DNA of 64,000 bases from Cryptomeria japonica (lineage: Eukaryota > Streptophyta > Pinopsida > Cupressales > Cupressaceae), in NCBI RefSeq assembly GCF_030272615.1, contig NC_081413.1, forward strand, positions 164,271,080-164,335,079, written 5' to 3'. Below are positions 23,851-34,871 of the stretch, in pieces. The notes beneath the pieces are model-generated. The model had not been told where the DNA came from, did no database searches, and saw nothing but the letters and a program-made list of their open reading frames with translations. Positions within the stretch are counted from its first letter, which is position 1; every line of letters begins with the position of its first letter. The position numbers were made by a program, and so were the translations under genes.

Positions 23851-24924
23851 TGTGGACACCTAAAAATGTCTAATCGCTAATATGCACTAATTATTCATCT
23901 TTATTAGTTAGATAATTCTTTAATTACTTAATTAATCTAATTATAATTCTTCTAAATTAATTTTATCATCATTTCAACATTACTAATTATTATTTTTCCC
24001 TCCAATCAATTAATTAATTAATTCTCCTTTTTATAATTAATTAAATATTTATTACTTACTTAATTTTGAATTAATACCTTTAATTAAATAATCTTTATTA
24101 TTTAATTAAATTCAATTTCCTATAATTAATTAATTTAAATAACTAATTCATTCTTTACTAATTCAAAATTCAAAAATTCCAATTTCCCCAAAGGCTAATT
24201 TCAATAAATGTGCATTTCAATTTCATAATTTGAAAATCAAAATTCTACTCAAATGCAAATTAAAATTGAATTTCAAATCAATTTCTTACAGCACATGTTG
24301 AAATCCTAATTGGCACCAACTTTCAGTCTGACTAGGCAATCCATTCAATCAACTTCCCAATCAATTCAATCATCTCCCCAGTTAACTTAGTTAACTCCTC
24401 AATCACCTTTTTCTAACTCTCAATCAACTTTTTAGAACAGATCAATCAAATTAGTTAATTGATCAATCTATCCAATTCACTGCTCAATCTATTTAGTCAT
24501 TTGATTGATCAATCCAATTGACTCATCAATCAAATGAGTTTATCTCTCAATCAGTTTTGTCTCAAACAATCCCAGTCATTGATCAATTATGTCTTGAATC
24601 AATCTTGACCATCCATTCCTCTCATCCAAAATCTGTAAATTACACATCATTTTCTCAATTTTAATAACCATTATCTTTGAAATTCTTGTGCCATCTTTAT
24701 CTAGGAATCCTAGCATGACACTAAGAGCCACACAACACAATATTGGAGAAGAGCAATGGAAGCTATGACTTTCATCAACAAAGGGGGTTTCTTTGTTTAA
24801 TACTTATGTATTGTTAATTCAAATTATCTATTTCATTATTATTAAGATTTATCTAATTTGGTTGGATTTTTAGTGGTTACCTTTGTTAGTTTAATTATTT
24901 ATGACTAAATTTTCCCGTAATATA
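23851..24924 (+). repeat. Second family D LTR
   Basis: A full-length 1074-bp LTR, TGTGGACACC...TAATATA, followed by TTTGGTGAACCC. It is clearly related to 4845-5952 but diverged. Because the primer site follows it, it is a 5' LTR of another D element, not the missing end of the first one. Confidence 0.85.
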
Positions 24925-25396
24925 TTTGGTGAACCCAATGTGAAATAACACCAATTGTTCTTTCTTCTATTCTATGTGTTTTTACAAATTTAGTGTACAG
25001 AGCTTCGCATTTGTATGCAAGTTTTTATATGTGCTCATATGGCACTTTGCATTAATTGAGATAGTGTCACATTCATGCCTCGGGTCTTTCGCATTCATCC
25101 AAGATAAGAGCAGGGTAAGACATTTAGGTTGTTTTTCCTAGTTACTAGGTCAACTTTTTAATCGTGATTGATTTTTGCAATTCTAAAAAATCTATTGATT
25201 AGCTACAGTATTTCATTTAAAATGTATCTAAACCCATGTCTTGTAAGGTAAAATCCAAGATTGCAGGTTCCAAGCAACAAGAAGAACATAAAAGATGATA
25301 GAGACATTTCTAGAAAACCCTGAGAGCAAAGCAAAACTAATTGAACCCGAGTTGCAATTTGCCTAATTTCAGTGTCAAAGACATATCCAAGCCTAT
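24925..25396 (+). mobile_element. Start of a second D element internal region
   Basis: The primer site TGGTGAACCCAATGTG starts at 24927. A leader with GCATT/GCATTCAT words follows, then ATG 25236 opening a decayed basic leader ORF related to 6259-6474. Similarity to D stops near 25396, where unidentified sequence E begins with TGTTGGCATTTTTTGTGCC. Confidence 0.65.
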
Positions 25397-25556
25397 TGTT
25401 GGCATTTTTTGTGCCAACCCTTGCAGAGATCAGTTTTGAGTTTTCAATGTGACTGACACATCATGTTAGTCAGTGTGTTAACACGTCGTGTTATCATCCT
25501 CAGCATAGTTAGTTTCTTTATTTTTTCAGAAAATCATATAACCTGAGCGTTATATG
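25397..25556 (+). other. Unidentified sequence E, left part
   Basis: E begins TGTTGGCATTTTTTGTGCCA with repeated ACACGTCGTGTTA and GTTAGTCAGTGTG words and resumes at 32556 on the other side of element C. The TG start suggests an LTR, but no PPT or matching end was found. 25552-25556 (ATATG) is the left target duplication of element C. Confidence 0.4.
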
Positions 25557-26818
25557 TGTTAGCAGTAGCAACCAAGAAGGAAGACTGAGAGGGGGGGTGA
25601 ATCTGTCTTCACTGAAATATTAAACTTTAAGCACAATGACAAATCTAACAGATTGCAACAATGAATAGATAAGAAAATTAACAACAAAATACACAACACC
25701 AATATTTTGATGTGGAAAACCTGGTTAAGGGAAAAACCATGGTGGGAACCTACACACAGTAAGATGATACTCTATAGTAGTATGTGAAAATATTACAATG
25801 CAGAATTCACATGCATTCAGGCACACTGCCTAGAGCTCACTACTCAAAAGATATTTTCTCGGAAGGCTACAACCCTCAGGGAAGTCTCACTGACTTACAA
25901 TAAGATTTGGACAACAATCCAGAAGAAGTGAACTCAAAGAATAGCATATACAAATGCCTGATTATAGTTCCAATTAAGCACAATTGTCTTCTCTATAACA
26001 CCAATCTCACTTTGAACTCAACACCGAATGATAAATCACTTGTTCACACACAAATCTCTCTTTGATAATGCAGACACAATATCGATACCCAAACTACATG
26101 AATAATTTACCTATATATACAATTTATCAACCTTGATAACAAGGTCTGCTAAACCCTCAACCCTCAATTACAAAATTGCATCACACTCTACAAAGATTGA
26201 TGACCAGACCAATATAATTATTTACATAGCATAAAAAGGTCCAAAATCAATTTCCCAAATGATCAACTGTACCGAAAATCATGCCAAGATCAACTACAAC
26301 ATGCTACACCACCAAAAATACTACATAACATGAAAATCAATACCGGTTGATGAAAACCACCAAAAAATTGCACAAAAATCAATGCGGGTCATCAAAAAAA
26401 AAAGGATATGACTAGGAAACACCAGCAAGCATGTTAGAACCATTCAGAACAATTGCGCCAACACCTCTTATCAAATCTTCATCGATCAACATCTAAAAGC
26501 TCAAGAACACAACCAATCAGCAACTGTCATAAAGAAAGATAACTTGTGGAGAACAAAATCATGATCCATATAAAATGAAGATACACAAGATCATCCCAAA
26601 CAATATCCCAAAATCTCAACACCAAATCTGATCACACTGGAATATACTAGAGGAAATACCAAATGCTATAAACAAGTGATCAACAAACTAACACTACAAA
26701 ACCTGATCAAAAAATCTTTCCAATCACACCAAAATAAATCACAGGAATATGTTGACATCAATGATAACAACATATCCTATTAGCAACAATAACCAACCAT
26801 ATCCAACAATCTCCAACA
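25557..26818 (-). repeat. Element C 3' LTR
   Basis: 1262 bp. In element orientation it starts TGTTGGAGATTGTTGG and ends GCTACTGCTAACA. A TATA-like GTATATATAGG lies near 26110. Near the end is GATTCACCCCCCCTCTCAGT, the motif shared with families A and B. Confidence 0.93.
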
Positions 26819-26819
26819 A

Positions 26820-26953
26820 TCTCCCCCTTTGGCATTGATGGCAACATATGAATGTGAAAAATAGTCAATACAAAGATAGAAGATATCACCGGCAAACTCC
26901 CCCTAAGATCAAGATAGATAAAGAAGTTTTTCACATCATCTCTCTCCCCCTTT
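26820..26953 (-). promoter_or_regulatory. Element C polypurine tracts
   Basis: On the minus strand PPT1 AAAGGGGGAGA is 26820-26830 beside the LTR, PPT2 CTTAGGGGGAGT 26896-26907 and PPT3 AAAGGGGGAGA 26943-26953. Multiplied PPTs are a described Sirevirus feature. Confidence 0.85.
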
Positions 26954-27140
26954 GACAGAAATGCCCAAGATCTGAAATTAGATAACCAAACTTATTCTCC
27001 CCTAAAACAGAAACTTGAATCTCTCTCTCCCTGAACACAAACTACTCCAGCAGAGGACCAACACCAAATCATCAATCCAGATAAAAGAATAAGGCTCTGA
27101 AATCCACCAGATCGATACAACTCGATGCATCTAGTTATCA

Positions 27141-28560
27141 TCAAGAGGGTCTTAAATTGTCTCTCAAATAGACAAATGTATCTGTAGGCAAAGGCTTTGT
27201 GAAAATATCAACTATTTGTACCTTTGTAGACACATACTCCAACTTCACCTTCTCCTCACTGACTTGCTCTCTCAAGTAATGATATTTTATTGACACATGT
27301 TTAGTCTTTGAATGTTGCACCAAATTCTTTGATATGTTGATAGCAATGGAACTATCATAGTATATAACAGTAGGCTCATCATGAAAAATTGATATCTTTC
27401 AACATTTACTTCATCCAAACCACCTGAGTGAAATTACTAGCAGCAACAATGTACTCAACTTTAGCAATAGATAAGGACATTGAATCTTGTTTCTTGCTAT
27501 CTCATGACACCAACTTCTTACCTACAAAGAATGCTCCATCGGTAGTGATCTTCTATTCATATACAGCACCAGCCCAATCAGCATCAGTGTAGGCACATAA
27601 CATGAAATCATCATTCCTCGAGTAACATAAACCATAATCCACAGTTCCCTTTAGATATCTAAATATCCTCTTAACATCAGTGACATGACTTTATTTAGGA
27701 TTAGCTTGATATCTAGAATCCATGCATACAACGTGCATAATGTCAGGCCTAGTTTGAGTAAGATATATCATTCCACCAACCATAGATCTGTACAAGATCT
27801 GATTAGCTTTAGAAGATTCATCATTCTTGGACAATTTACAATCACTCGCCATAGGAGTTCCAACTGGTTTGGACTCATCTAATCCAAACTTCTTCAGCAA
27901 TTCCTTCACATACTTAGTTTGAGATATGAATATACCTTTTCATGTCTATGCAATTTGCAAACCTTAGAAGAGTTTCATCTCACCACTCATAGACATTTCA
28001 AATTCTTTCTACATATAATCAGAAAACTTCATGCTCAATTCATCATCACCACCAAAGATAATATCATCAACAAAGACTTCAACAATCAGAATGTTATCAT
28101 TTTCAATCTTAAAATACAGATTACAATCAGCATCACCTTTAGTAAATCCCAATTTAAACAAGTATTTATCTAGTCTAGCATACTAGGCTCTAAGAGCTTG
28201 CTTCAATCCATAAAGGGCTTTCTTCAACTTACATACCATGTCTCCATCATTCGACGGTGAAAATCAATCAGGTTGTTCAATGTAAACTTCTTCCTCTAGA
28301 TCACCATTCAAAAAGGTATTTGACATCCATCTGATAAACCTTGAAATCTTTATAAGCAAGCAACAGTCTAACAGCTTCAATTCTAGCAACTGGGACAAAA
28401 GTCTCCTCATAATCAATTCCTTCTTGTTGTGAGTATCCTTTGCAAACCAACCTAGCTTTATTTTTGACAACTTCATCGGCTTCATTCAATTTGTTTCTGA
28501 ATACCCATTTAGTACCAATAACATTCTTATTCTTAGGTCTAGGCACAAGTTCCCAAGTAT
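27141..28560 (-). pseudogene. pol: Element C reverse transcriptase and RNase H
   Basis: Copia [41 protein letters not shown] and [12 protein letters not shown] at 28546-28360, then YQMDVK with the first catalytic Asp, [15 protein letters not shown] and an FVDD box near 28066-28077 (YVDD is usual). LYRSMVGGMIYLTQTRPDI marks the RT end at ~27740-27800. RNase H closes with HSKTKHVSIKYHYLREQV and VDIFTKPLPTDTFVYL, stopping at 27141. Several stops and frame changes are present. Confidence 0.9.
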
Positions 28561-28900
28561 TATCAATCTAATCTAGTTCTTCTTCCATGGATCTCATCCA
28601 ATTTTCATCTTTGCAAGCTTCAACAACATCTTTAGGTTCAACTTTAGAAATCAAACCTACTTCTTTAGCAGCTAACATTCTTCTAGTCATCACACCTTTA
28701 TTCTCATCACCAATAATCTGATTTTCAAAATGATTCAATCTTACATACCTCGGAGTCTTCTGAATGTTCTAATTCTTGAGATTCTAAACATCTTCACCAA
28801 AAATAGCAACATCTGGATTAACAGCCTCTACGAGATCATTGTGCTTAGGTTCTTTAGGCTGAACAGGAGCTAGAACAACATGTTGACCATTATCATAACC

Positions 28901-30198
28901 TCATGCTTTGTTCTCCTTCCTAGGGTTCTCATCCACTTTCACATTTGCACTCTTAACTATCTTTCTCAGTCTCTTGTTATAGCATTGATAGGCTTTTCTC
29001 TTAATTGAATATCCCAATAAGATACCTTCATCACTTCTAGCATCAAACTTTCCTATATCCTCATCTCTCTTGATATAGAATTTTCTACCAAATACTCTGA
29101 AATATCTTACAGTAGGAACATGGCCAAACCATAGCTCATAAGGGGTCTTACTAGTATCACCTTTAATATGAACTTTGTTGAATGTGTAAATAGCAGTACT
29201 AATGGCTTCTCTCCAGTAAATCTTTGGAACATTTCCTTCAATCAACATAATCCTTGCAGCATCAAAAACAATTTTGTTCTTCCTCTCAACAACTCCATTT
29301 TGCTAAGGGGTTCTAGGAGCAGACAATTATCTTCTAACTTCATGCATCTCACAGAATGAATTGAACTCATTGAAATAGAATTCTCCACCTCTATCAGATC
29401 TCAGACATTTCACCTTCAATCCAGACTCAATTTCCACCTTAGCTTTGAATTATTTTCAATTTATCCAATGCTTTTGATTTCTCCTTCAAAAAGACAACCC
29501 ACATTTGTAGGTCGACATAGGTTAGTATGCACAAGATCTAGCAGTCCATCAAATGTATACTATTTTCTCTTGAAGGAAATTCTTGTTTGCTTACCCAACT
29601 GACATTCCTTACATACCAGATTAATAGGCTTAACAATCTTAGGCAAATCTCTAATAGCATGTTTAGAAAAGATCTTAATCATTGAATCAAAGTTCACATG
29701 ACACATCCTCCTATGCCACAACCAACTCTCATCTATCTTAGCAATCAAACAACTTTTCTCACCAACATTCAAATAAAAAATATTACCTTCAGTCTTAGTC
29801 CTAGATGTAATCTCTATACCAGAGGCATTCAAGATCTTACATTTACCATTCTTGAATTGTAGATCATAACCCTTATCAACCATTTATCCAACACTCAAAA
29901 GATTAGTCTTCAAACCTTCAACATACAAGACATCATCAATGTTATTCTTACCATCAAAATAAATAGAACCTTTCCCATAGATTACACAGGCTTTGTAATC
30001 TCCAAACCTAGCTATTCCACCATCATACCTTTCCATGCTTACAAATTTTCTTTTATCACCAATCATATGATGTGAACAACCATTGTCAATCACCCATTCA
30101 TCCTTTTCTTCTACCTTAGCAGCCAAAGATTTCTCCTCAATAAAACAACTAGTGGAATCAATAGGTACAAGTCTACCTTCTTTAATGGAAATAAACAC
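28901..30198 (-). pseudogene. pol: Element C protease and integrase
   Basis: Protease: WVIDNGCSHHMIGDKRKFVS with active-site D-N-G (~30090). Integrase zinc finger: LWHRRMCHVNFDSM ... CKECQLGKQTRISF (~29750-29570). The later core is YWREAISTAIYTFNKV, TPYELWFGHVPTVRYFRVFG and GILLGYSIKRKAYQCYN (29220-28970). The middle of the catalytic core (29250-29560) is broken by stops. The order protease, integrase, RT defines Ty1/copia. Confidence 0.88.
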
Positions 30199-30288
30199 AA
30201 CTTCATCTCCTTTTGATTCATCATTTGTAACACCTTTATCTGCAGCATAATAATAGTTTTTTGGGTTCCTAAACTTTTGATTAGTCTT

Positions 30289-31234
30289 CTAAGGATTATC
30301 ATATTTCTCATGCTTCTCATATCTATCATTTCTATCATGCTTATCAAACTTATCATACCTGTCATACTTAGCCATTCTCTTTGAGCATCTAGAAGCAAAA
30401 TGTCCTATCTTATTACAATAGAAACATTTCAAGGGAAACTTTCCATCATACTTATTGGCACCTTTAGGCAATCCGTGCTTCAAGCTCATCGAGCTCTCTT
30501 TCTTTCTCTTTCATCTCTCTTCTCTCTCTTTCATATATGGATATTTTGCACTCATCAGGATCATACTTTTACTTACAAGATACAGACACAGATGCTCTAA
30601 ATGTTATCTTAGACTTTCCATGTGATTCTCTAAACTCACTCAACTCAAATGCAGCAAGCTCTCCAACCAACATATCTCTTGTCACAGTAGTCATACTTTG
30701 GATCTCATCAATAGCAGCAACCTTATGTTTATAAGTAAGAGGCAAAGATCTCAACAACTTGGCAACAATTTCATCTTCCTCAATGCTTCCACTAGCACAT
30801 CTAATACCTAAGACAAGTTCATTCACCTTAGCCATAAAATAATGTATGTTCTCATCATCTCCCATCTTCAATGTCTCATATTTTTCTTTTAAACTCTACA
30901 ACTTAGCAACTTTCACCTATTTGTCACCTTCATACAGAAGCTCAAGCTTCTCCAAGATCTCATGTGCAATCTGAAGTCCCCTAACATTTGTCATTTCTAA
31001 ATTAGTCAAGGCACTAAGCAATGTTTCCTTCACTCTGATATTAAATTCTTCTTCCTTAACCTTATCCAGAGTAGATGGTCCATTCTAAGGAACAACATAG
31101 ACATTCTTTGTGATCTTCCCGTAATCTTCTCCAAGACACTTCAAGTACACCTCCATCCGGTTCTTCCATATAGTATAGTTGCTCACATCAAACCTCAGAC
31201 TATCCTTCTTGAAAAGAATACCTTGAGCTACCAT
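30289..31234 (-). pseudogene. gag: Element C gag
   Basis: Starts ATG 31234 (MVAQGILFKKDSLRFDVSNY), 43 bp after the primer site. The copia Gag helical core has YTIWKNRMEVYLKCLG and GGELAAFEL-like text (VGELAAFELSEFRE). A single CCHC knuckle CFYCNKIGHFASRC lies near 30420. Stops at about 31088, 30920 and 30903 and a frame change near 30530 disrupt it. Gag would bind element RNA and form the particle. Confidence 0.85.
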
Positions 31235-31276
31235 CCCAGATCTCCTCAAATGATTAATCTTCTACCTAAGGATCTA

Positions 31277-31288
31277 GCTCTGATACCA
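31277..31288 (-). promoter_or_regulatory. Element C primer binding site
   Basis: TGGTATCAGAGC on the minus strand, the complement of the plant initiator methionine tRNA 3' end, 2 bp from the 5' LTR. Confidence 0.92.
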
Positions 31289-31290
31289 AT

Positions 31291-32550
31291 TATTAGCAGC
31301 GGCCAAGAAGGAAGACTGAGAGGGGGGGGTGAATTAGTCTTCACTTGAATATAAAACTTTAAGAACAATAACAGATCTAGCAGATTGTAGCAATGAACAG
31401 ATAAGAAAATTAACAACACAATACACAACACCAAGATTTGGACGTGGAAAACCTGGTTAAGGGAAAAACCACGGTGGGAACCTACCCACAGTAAGATGAT
31501 GCTCTATAGTAGTATGTGAAAATATTACAATGGGGAATGCACATGCATTCAGGCACACTCCCTAGAGATCACTGCTCAAAATATATTTGCCTGGAAGGCT
31601 ACAACCCTCAGGGAAGTCTCATTGACTTACAATAAGATTTGGACTACAATATGGAAGAAGTGAACTAAAATAATAGCATCTCCAAATGCCTGCTTACAGT
31701 TCCGGTTAAGCACAGTTGTCTGCTTTGCAAAACCAATTTCACCTCAAACTCAATACCGAATGATAAATCACTTGTTCGCACACAAATCTCTCTCTAATAA
31801 TGGAGACACAATATCACCACCCAAACTACATGAATAATTTACCTATATATACAATTCATCAACCTTGATAACAAGGTCAGCTAAACCCTCAACCCTCAAT
31901 TAAAAAATTACATCACATGATACAAAGATCGATCACCGAACCAATATAATGATTTGTGTAGCATTGAAAGCTCCTAAATCAAATTCTTAAATGATCAATT
32001 CCACCAAAAATCACTCCAAGATCAACCGCAACATGCTACACCACCAGAAATACCATATAACACAAAAATCAATGCCGGATGATGAAAGCCACCAAAAACT
32101 CACACAAAAATCAATGCAGATCATCAAAACAAATAGGACATGACTAGGAAACACTAGCAAGCATGTTAGAACTATCCAAAATAGTTGCACCAATACCTCT
32201 TATCAAATCTTCATCGATCAACATCTGAAAGCTCAAGAACACAACCAATTAGCAACTATCACGAAGAAAGATAACTTGCAAAGAACCAAATCATGATCCA
32301 TTTGAAATGAAGATACACAAGATCATCCCAAACAATATCCCAAAAGCTCAACACCAAATCTGATCACACCAGAATATACCAGAGGAAATATCAAACTCTG
32401 CAAAACAGTGGTCAGCAAACTAACACTACAAAACTCGATCAGAAAATATTTCCAATTACACTAGAATAAATCACAGGAATATGTTGACATCAATGACAAC
32501 AATGTATCCTAGCAGTAGCAATGACCAACCATATCCAACAATGTCCAACA
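31291..32550 (-). repeat. Element C 5' LTR
   Basis: 1260 bp, with the same landmarks as the 3' LTR, including TATATATAGG near 31840. The end by the primer site reads CTAATA where the other LTR has CTAACA. It is followed at 32551-32555 by the ATATG duplication. Confidence 0.93.
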
Positions 32551-32555
32551 ATATG

Positions 32556-34866
32556 TGTGCCAATAACATGAGGGCTATTGACCCACACCTTATAGTTACA
32601 CAACATCTCATGTGAATAACACATTGTGATATTCGCTGCCTTGTGTTGGTCACAACGTGTTATTCATTGCAACAGGTTCCAACAGGCTAACGGTTTGGCA
32701 GACCCAAGTTTTTCCCATACGGGATGGTAGGGAGGGTAAGGAGGGAAAGGAGGGCAGTTCCTTTCTTCCCCTGCATGGGCATAGATCAATAAAAATGATG
32801 TTGCAAGATAAGAAAAAATGAGGAGCAGATGGTCATCTCACCATCCCACAAGGTGAAAGACACCAAGGAAGATGTGTTGTAGGGAAACACATGTAGGGTG
32901 AGATTTCCTCACCCCACTACCCTGCACCAAAGAAAAATCACACTAAGGCACCCTTGTGGGGTAATGAAGCAAGAGAACAAAGGGTTTCCTTGCCACACCA
33001 CAAGGGATTTTGGGGACATAAATGGCCCTGTGAGGTAAGAAAAAGTCATGTGGGTGATGTACCCCACCATCCCATAGGGTGAAGGAGAAAAATCTAAGGG
33101 CCTTGCGAGGGAAATAAATATAATGAACAAGGCTTCCCTACTATCCTGTAGGGGATTTTAGAGAAGCGAAGTGGCTTGCAAGATAAGAAATACATAAGCA
33201 AGGGTGACCCCCACTATCCCGCATGATCGGACAGGTCGCTAGGTGATCACACAGCAAAGTGGAAACATGGCCCAGGGCACCACGCAAGTCATCTACAGTC
33301 ATCAGATCTTCATAAAGGCCTGATCCGGTGGCCATGTTTTAATCCTCTAGTGGGATTTTGAGCGCGCTTACATGGAGAGATCTTGTATGTTCATATGCAC
33401 GTGAGATTTCTTGATCAACAGCAGAAATTCAATTTTCTCGGTCGCTTTTGGAATTTGAATGCTCTTTGTCAGGGGTGGTTGTCGACCCGATGGTTGAGGT
33501 CCTCATTTTGCTTAGTTGGTGGCCCCAAATTGAATTAGATTTTCTTCTAGCTATAGAATTTGCTCGCAATTACTCTAGAGGTGACTTCTATAGGCTATTT
33601 TGAAGCTGCCCATGCCTCTTCAATATAGAATGAAGACTTTTTTGTGCCTGCAGATGTCATCCAGTACACCTGTGCAGATTTTTCCCCTTCTTTGCATAGA
33701 TTTTGTTTCTCCAGAGGTAGAGGATGCCTTCAGAGGTTGTTCTAACATGCCTCAGATCTTGCTTGTCGATCTAATCTTCTCCTCTGATTTTTTGTAACCT
33801 AACCTTGGTTAGGGTTAGGGTTTCTATCCTGAGTTCAATCTAAGTTACACTTGAACTATAAAGGCAATTTTGTAACCCTTTCTAGGGATCTTCTCTTCTT
33901 TTCTTTTGTAGAAAACTTATGTTTTTCTCTACATTTGTAGAGTTTTGTCTTGCCCTCCATTAATTAAATTAGTCTTCTTGCCTCTATTCAGTTTTAGCAA
34001 TTTGTGTAGTGTTACCTTCTTCCTTGAATGCATTATTATTTGTTTTCTTTTGTTGTAGGTGATTGTGTTGATTCCTCTATGAATGTTTGTTATGAATTAT
34101 TTCAGTTCCTCTCTTCATCCTAAAGAATTTTGACCTTCACTCTTTTTTAGGATAGAATATTGGGCATACCTGGAGTAGTTTTATTAATGTTTTGTGAAGA
34201 CATGGGCAAAGAGATCGTAGTTTCAATATGGGTGAAAACCCTTTTCTTCCCCTCTTTTAGAAACCCTTTTCTCTCTCCCTTTTTCTTGTCAGATCAATAG
34301 ATTAGATTTACTAGTGTTGGGTTGGTCCAGTACTTTGCATTTGGATTGGAAAGGAAGTCGGCCTTCTTTGAAGATTCAACCTCACAATAGCACAAGGTCC
34401 CACACTTGAGAGGTTATTTCCATGTTTCACAAGGTTGATGATCAAGGGTGAAAACCTTTGTGACAACACCTATATCTTGAAATATGAAATGATAGAGGGG
34501 ACAGGATTGGTAATCTGATAATAATTTGTGAATTTTAACCCTCTATTTTTGCAAAAATCTAAGTTGCAAGTTTTACACATAAATTGATTTTGCATGCATT
34601 CACTTTTTGTCTCGCATGCATTCAATTAGTATTTTGCAAGCATTTATATAGTATGTCATATATGTTCATTTACTATGTCCCATACATCTTATTTATGTGT
34701 CGCATAAGATTGGTAATTTTTTATCTCATTCTATCTCTGTGCTTTATCTATGATGTGAGTTTTTAGTGCTACTAACAGTTTGTCTACAACATGTGGCAAG
34801 GGTAATAGAGATGTTTCGAATGGCAAAAGATTTAAATCAAACTACTAACCCATGTGCTTGCAATAT
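32556..34866. other. Unidentified sequence E, right part
   Basis: Continuation of the host sequence of element C. It includes a GC-richer 75-bp repeat array (32801-33231), a telomere-like GGTTAGGGTTAGGGTTT at 33807-33823, T-rich sequence, and at 34570-34760 GCATGCATTC/CGCATAAGATTGG text reminiscent of the leader just after the D primer site. It may be a long LTR plus leader of another Tat-like element; no pol is present. Confidence 0.4.
32801..33231. repeat. ~75-bp degenerate tandem repeat, six units
   Basis: Units start near 32801, 32875, 32951, 33028, 33101 and 33175. Each opens with (C)CTTG-(C/T)GAGG-TAAGAAA, has a CCCCACTATCCC(A)-AGGG core and ends in a GA-rich part. The units are strongly diverged but keep the period. 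Confidence 0.65.
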
Positions 34867-34871
34867 TTCTT

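Larger units (their letters stand above)
25557..32550 (-). mobile_element. Element C: complete Sirevirus-like Ty1/copia element
   Basis: A 6994-bp element with both LTRs, an initiator-Met primer site, gag-pol in copia order (integrase before RT) and three PPTs. The target duplication ATATG is exact at 25552-25556 and 32551-32555. The LTRs differ at many sites (roughly a tenth by eye over the first 140 bp), so the insertion is old. Stop codons break gag-pol. No extra ORF follows RNH. Confidence 0.95.

Noticed and set aside
23851-24924. D3 LTR as the 3' LTR of the first D element
   Set aside because: The PPT directly precedes the partial LTR at 21435, and D3 is followed by a primer site, so it is a separate 5' LTR.
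33807-33823. Telomere-like GGTTAGGGTTAGGGTTT
   Set aside because: Only two to three units inside unidentified sequence; too short for an interstitial telomere array.
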